Source: an uncultured bacterium
GTDB lineage: Bacteria > Zixibacteria > MSB-5A5 > CAIYYT01
Direction of reading: 5' to 3'
Assembly (NCBI GenBank): GCA_903930455.1
Contig: CAIYYT010000261.1
Span: forward strand, 1 to 48,123
DNA: 48,123 nt
Part shown: positions 44,701 through 48,123 of the stretch, piece by piece
How the letters are laid out: every line of letters starts with the position of its first letter
Numbering within the stretch: position 1 is the first letter of the stretch
The notes under the pieces: model-generated
What the model saw: only the letters and a program-made list of their open reading frames with translations
Databases searched by the model: none
What the model was told of the DNA's origin: nothing
Made by a program: the position numbers and the translations under genes

Positions 44701-45519
44701 ACCGAATACGTAACCTCCTGCTGGGATATGGATTTCGGCTACGTATACGTCTGGCAACACAACGGTCTGCCGTACTCTGGTGACAGTGCGGCCAACGGCT
44801 TTTTTACTGCCGTGCCGGAGCGGAGTATGCTCAACATGCCGATCCTGGCCGATCTCGACGTCACCAATGGTGCCGAGATTATCAGTTGCGCGTTACCCGA
44901 CGCTTGGTGCGTATCTCAAAGAGAGAGTATCGTTGCCTGGAATAAGATGGGGCAACTACTCCCCGGTTGGCCGCTGACCGTCGCCACCAGTCCGAATATC
45001 TCGAAAGACTACGCCAATACACCCGTGGTCGGCGACATCAATCAGGATGGCAACATCGACATGATGATGACTACAGCGCTAGGCGACCTGGTCTTCGTCA
45101 ATTTCCCCGATCGTTCTCTGCGCGCCGACAAATTCCCATGCCCAATGTGGCGCTACAATCGACGTCTCAACAACATCGCACCACTGTCGCCAGGCCTTGC
45201 AACCGATGTTGTCGATGATCCGGGGCAGGGGACAGTGCCGAAAGTATTCGCTCTCTCGCAAAACTACCCAAATCCCTTCAACAACTCGACAATCATCAGT
45301 TTTTCGCTGACTCGGCCATCCAACGTAAAGATCGAAGTCGTCAACATTCTCGGACAGACCGTCAGGTCATTCGATCTCGGATTGAAGTCAGCGGCGATTC
45401 ACACACTCGAATGGGATGGTACTGACGACAGAGGACGGGAAGTAAGCTCCGGTATCTATTTCTGTCGCATCAACGCCGGAGACGAGGTTGCCGTTCGGAA
45501 GATGGTTCTGCTGAAGTAA
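41767..45519 (+). CDS. secreted subtilisin-like protease with FG-GAP repeats and type IX-like sorting domain
   Basis: This is about 1250 residues if it starts at the GTG at 41767. A signal peptide (TTTSLVLLCSIWFLARSICA) is followed by a propeptide-like region (RLIVKLKS to VEYAEPDY). The S8 catalytic domain has D200 in IIDTGIDFRHPDL, H264 in YGHGTHVAG and S434 in GTSMACP, with the oxyanion Asn in ASGNSG. Beta domains follow, then seven or eight FG-GAP/VCBS-type calcium repeats (GDFDGDGRNEIVVG, GNLDGDGIDDF, TDINGDGKDEI and others). The last about 90 residues (LSQNYPNPFN, then VKIEVVNILGQTVRSF, then SSGIYFCRINAG) are a type A type IX secretion signal. An ATG at 41602 with a good ribosome site would add 55 residues. 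Confidence 0.88.
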   Translation: MISLPSITTTSLVLLCSIWFLARSICAQSMAISSADSAPKRLIVKLKSVAPTQLFKPSAGMLVEKRELVRVNAEFGVIRSQPFLPQAADLSTSFGEVQILTFDENADIASIQSRYQKLSFVEYAEPDYQMELFTSPNDPLYSKQWYLHNTGQSYWKVLRREGDYNDSLVADFGVAGADIAADAVFTNPPARTEAIIAIIDTGIDFRHPDLIGQIWTNTQEIPRNGIDDDHNGYVDDIQGWDFSANDTTLIPVLEDNDPTDHYGHGTHVAGIIAAATKNGVGVAGIAPHCRIMPLKIYPMMLASMAASAIMYAADNGADVISMSWGASYPSKLIEDALSYARAKGTVLCAASGNSGTQEAFYPAALPLTIAVGATDSRDHVTTFSSYGPHIDVVAPGESILSLRALTTDMYALPPSNEPGVHVIADEYYEASGTSMACPMVAAIAGYLKSVSPGITPSYAQEIIQLSAKDLSDPYGVGGNYPGRDIYSGFGRVNLKQALTLAPARRARIESPSRSPFLSGIVNITGIADGTGFGSYTLDYGADDSPKQWRQLASSATPVTHTLLAVWNTDSLDGTFSLRLRVGDVNESQVTVHVANHDFADILSPAVGDTLTGSSAIVGSASSPDFLFATLEYGEGTAPRNWKSLDTLMMPVYQGLLLDWNVSELTEGNYVLRLTVHTSRSVIPYSVNLYVRSPFSGRNGWRTHVGDVTTIVPNYGDFDGDGRNEIVVGTSEGIKYYDTNGNLKTDGMPELPDWNFRTPIAVGNLDGDGIDDFVAVSEEPPILFVVRSGQPSWKAVSLPCAPGVEQYDVNQEERFPVVFLTDINGDGKDEIHFLSSGSAREYCPYSSDGEPWSSYDEYVNVKSCLPADLDGDHIAEIYCLTTDSLRGYDLAGKEISSAFLNLATPFDLQGMSAVDVDDDGKLELLVFGRYPWSVNTSNYWLFAFGENLSLENGWPREIQIDRYLLPNMPVFGDLDGDSLTEYVTSCWDMDFGYVYVWQHNGLPYSGDSAANGFFTAVPERSMLNMPILADLDVTNGAEIISCALPDAWCVSQRESIVAWNKMGQLLPGWPLTVATSPNISKDYANTPVVGDINQDGNIDMMMTTALGDLVFVNFPDRSLRADKFPCPMWRYNRRLNNIAPLSPGLATDVVDDPGQGTVPKVFALSQNYPNPFNNSTIISFSLTRPSNVKIEVVNILGQTVRSFDLGLKSAAIHTLEWDGTDDRGREVSSGIYFCRINAGDEVAVRKMVLLK

Positions 45520-45575
45520 AAGCGACGTAGCGCTACTGATTCGGTGACGTCCACAATGGGCTTCACCCTTGGAAC

Positions 45576-46382
45576 TCAGTCCAGATTCTCGCACTTCTCG
45601 GCGACAAAAATCATTTCCGGTGAATTGTCAGCGAGCGAGGACTTGTCGAAATTGCCAAATAGATCAACCACTTTGAATCCGCAACGAGCAAGAAGATGCT
45701 CCATTTCATATCGGAAGATGTACCGGAATGGAAATGCCTGGACAATCCGCTCGGTTGTGCCATCCATGTTCGTCAAGTGGTAGATCATCTCTACGTCATT
45801 GACTTGATCTGCTGGATGGAAAGCCGCTACGCGACTAGTCCGCCGTAGTCGTCTGCCGTCCGGCAATTCATGTTCGGCAAAGCCCTCCGATTCCTCTGTC
45901 GCACGTGGATTGTTGATCTTTTTGAAATCGACCTGGAAGACATCAAGGATCAAGTGCCCCCCTGTAGTCAGGTGTCGATTGATGCGTCTCAGGCATGCCA
46001 GTTGATCATCAATGGCAATCACATGCAGAAAAGCACGGAACGGAATGATTGACAATTGGAATGACTCGGCAAGGTCGAAGTCTGTCATGTCACTCTGGAC
46101 AAGTTGGACATGGTTCTGAACTGCAAGTGATTTCCGTTGAAGCTTCCGCTGACACTCTGCCAGCATATATTTCGAGATGTCAAGCCCCGTGATCCGGCAG
46201 CCCGCTTCGGCGGCGGGAAGCGATATCCTGCCGGTGCCACATCCGAGTTCAAGAATCGATCCACTTGCTGCTACACAATACTGAAGGTAGAAATCGATAT
46301 CTGCTCGCTTGGCATAGCCCGGAACCAGATCGTAAAGCTCCGCCATGATCAGCTGATCTACATAACCTCCGTACCTACTCAT
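45576..46382 (-). CDS. class I SAM-dependent methyltransferase
   Basis: This 268-residue cytoplasmic protein has the Rossmann methyltransferase motifs: ILELGCGTGRISLPAAEAG (motif I, near residue 43), ITGLDIS (the acidic ribose-binding residue), LVQSDMTDFDL near 92 and GGHLILDVFQVDF near 140. The substrate is not predictable; many such proteins act on small molecules. The ATG at 46382 has TGGAGGAA upstream. It converges with the subtilase gene, 56 bases away, with no clear terminator between them. Confidence 0.88.
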   Translation of the reverse strand: MSRYGGYVDQLIMAELYDLVPGYAKRADIDFYLQYCVAASGSILELGCGTGRISLPAAEAGCRITGLDISKYMLAECQRKLQRKSLAVQNHVQLVQSDMTDFDLAESFQLSIIPFRAFLHVIAIDDQLACLRRINRHLTTGGHLILDVFQVDFKKINNPRATEESEGFAEHELPDGRRLRRTSRVAAFHPADQVNDVEMIYHLTNMDGTTERIVQAFPFRYIFRYEMEHLLARCGFKVVDLFGNFDKSSLADNSPEMIFVAEKCENLD

Positions 46383-46624
46383 GCTGGGAATTCCTCCATT
46401 TTCCGATATTTCCGTTCACAATGTCAGCAAATAGCGTTATGACGTGGGCCGTGTCAAGAGAACGGGGCAGGCACCTTCGCTAGCAGACAATCTGCCTCCC
46501 TTGTAGCTCACGATATTGAGGAAGAGGAACCACGGCTTCGATTGGCCCGTTCCACACCTAACTGACGCCCCAACAGGCGATTGCACTGTCACGATATTTT
46601 TATGAAGAAATGCGAGAATTTCTC
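46383..46624. other. intergenic region upstream of the rRNA promoter
   Basis: No gene seen. It contains a hairpin GCAGA-CAA-TCTGC at 46483-46495 and a block (CTGACGCCCCAACAGGCGA, 46562-46580) resembling the end of the element at 41086-41252, possibly a relic of the same repeat. Confidence 0.35.
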
Positions 46625-46652
46625 TTGACAGCCGAAAACCCATACGTATATT
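46625..46652 (+). promoter_or_regulatory. rRNA operon promoter (sigma-70 type)
   Basis: TTGACA (46625-46630) and TATATT (46647-46652) are separated by 16 bases. This is the best sigma-70 match in the window and lies about 260 bases before the 16S gene. Confidence 0.7.
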
Positions 46653-46697
46653 GTTTGCCCGCTGATAAGGGGCAGGTTCTTTGAATCAGCGCTGAAA

Positions 46698-46718
46698 CTG
46701 ACTTCGGTCAGCTTTTTT
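46698..46718 (+). terminator. terminator-like UUCG hairpin in the rRNA leader
   Basis: CTGAC-TTCG-GTCAG closes with the very stable C(UUCG)G tetraloop; one C and then six T residues follow. It lies downstream of the promoter and upstream of boxA. A second hairpin (CGCTCTC/GGGAGCG, 46721-46738) follows at once. Confidence 0.6.
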
Positions 46719-46741
46719 ATCGCTCTCGAGGGGGAGCGTAA

Positions 46742-46753
46742 TGATCTTTGACA
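46742..46753 (+). promoter_or_regulatory. boxA-like antitermination site
   Basis: TGATCTTTGACA is close to the bacterial rRNA boxA (TGCTCTTTAACA). A hairpin at 46721-46738 precedes it. It should recruit the Nus antitermination complex. Confidence 0.65.
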
Positions 46754-46853
46754 AGAAAATAGTGTGCAATACGAAAGCTTGAGATACGGGCAAAGTTGTT
46801 TATGATTCATAAGCGACTCTGTCAAAACCAAATTTTAAGCCGATTCGAACGAT

Positions 46854-46883
46854 GTGATCTGGTGTCGAAAGACGCAAGATCAC
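46854..46883 (+). other. leader-RNA hairpin with GAAA loop just before 16S
   Basis: GTGATCT/AGATCAC (7 bp) and GTGTC/GACGC (5 bp with one G-T pair), separated by one mismatch, close a GAAA tetraloop. It ends about 32 bases before mature 16S and could help rRNA folding or processing. Confidence 0.6.
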
Positions 46884-46915
46884 GGAACTTCTAATTATAG
46901 AGCAATTTCAAATTT

Positions 46916-48123
<1,208 letters not shown>

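Overview
The window is about 48 kb of bacterial chromosome of moderate G+C. It ends inside a 16S rRNA gene, which is cut by the window edge after about 1.2 kb. The protein content points to a Gram-negative bacterium of the FCB (Fibrobacteres-Chlorobi-Bacteroidetes) superphylum, most like a candidate phylum such as Zixibacteria. The reasons are a TonB-dependent receptor next to a PorV/PorQ-family protein, two secreted proteins with type IX secretion-like C-terminal domains, two secreted proteins ending in dockerin-like repeats, and a lipoprotein-dependent sugar transporter. The phylum is an inference; a 16S search would settle it.

Layout. 1-2460 (minus): a partial threonylcarbamoyl-AMP synthase, mannose-1-phosphate guanylyltransferase and a CPBP membrane protease. 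2556-3298 (plus): a sigma-region-4-like/CxxC DNA-binding protein and a small ribbon-helix-helix-like protein. 3295-8834 (minus): two large secreted dockerin proteins, one an M1 aminopeptidase. 9295-13944 (plus): an NtrC-type regulator, quinolinate synthase, an E2 acyltransferase and the octanoyltransferase LipB, which attaches the octanoyl precursor of the E2's lipoyl group. 14353-21527 (plus): a probable leader peptide, a TonB-dependent receptor (TTG start), a 1020-residue secreted protein with a type IX-like C-terminus and a PorV-like barrel, closed by a strong terminator. 21599-26156 (plus): four overlapping genes for cutting and recycling murein peptides (NlpC/P60 endopeptidase, LD-carboxypeptidase, Ala-Glu epimerase, exported amidase). 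26279-27550: an outer-membrane barrel gene interrupted by an in-frame TGA. 27572-30525 (minus): a sugar ABC importer without its ATPase. 30719-33678 (plus): five overlapping genes for an uncharacterised membrane assembly ending in a 42-residue zinc-ribbon protein. 33725-35414: a DUF72 protein and a D-Ala-D-Ala carboxypeptidase. 35475-35693: tRNA-Phe and tRNA-Thr. 35933-41073: an exported NEW3-type protein with an ABC-2 exporter that has two paralogous permeases. 41767-45519: a subtilisin-like protease with FG-GAP repeats and a type IX-like C-terminus. 45576-46382 (minus): a methyltransferase. 46625-48123: rRNA promoter, structured leader and 16S rRNA.

How the genes fit together. The main theme is the cell envelope: secretion of large surface proteins (type IX-like tails, dockerins, PorV), murein turnover, and ABC traffic. 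The least explained parts are the five-gene membrane operon at 30719-33678, the leader ORF before the TonB receptor, the in-frame stop at 27248-27250, the structured non-coding element at 41086-41243, and the rRNA leader, which carries a terminator-like UUCG hairpin downstream of its promoter. I saw no CRISPR array, insertion sequence, integrase or recognisable phage gene.
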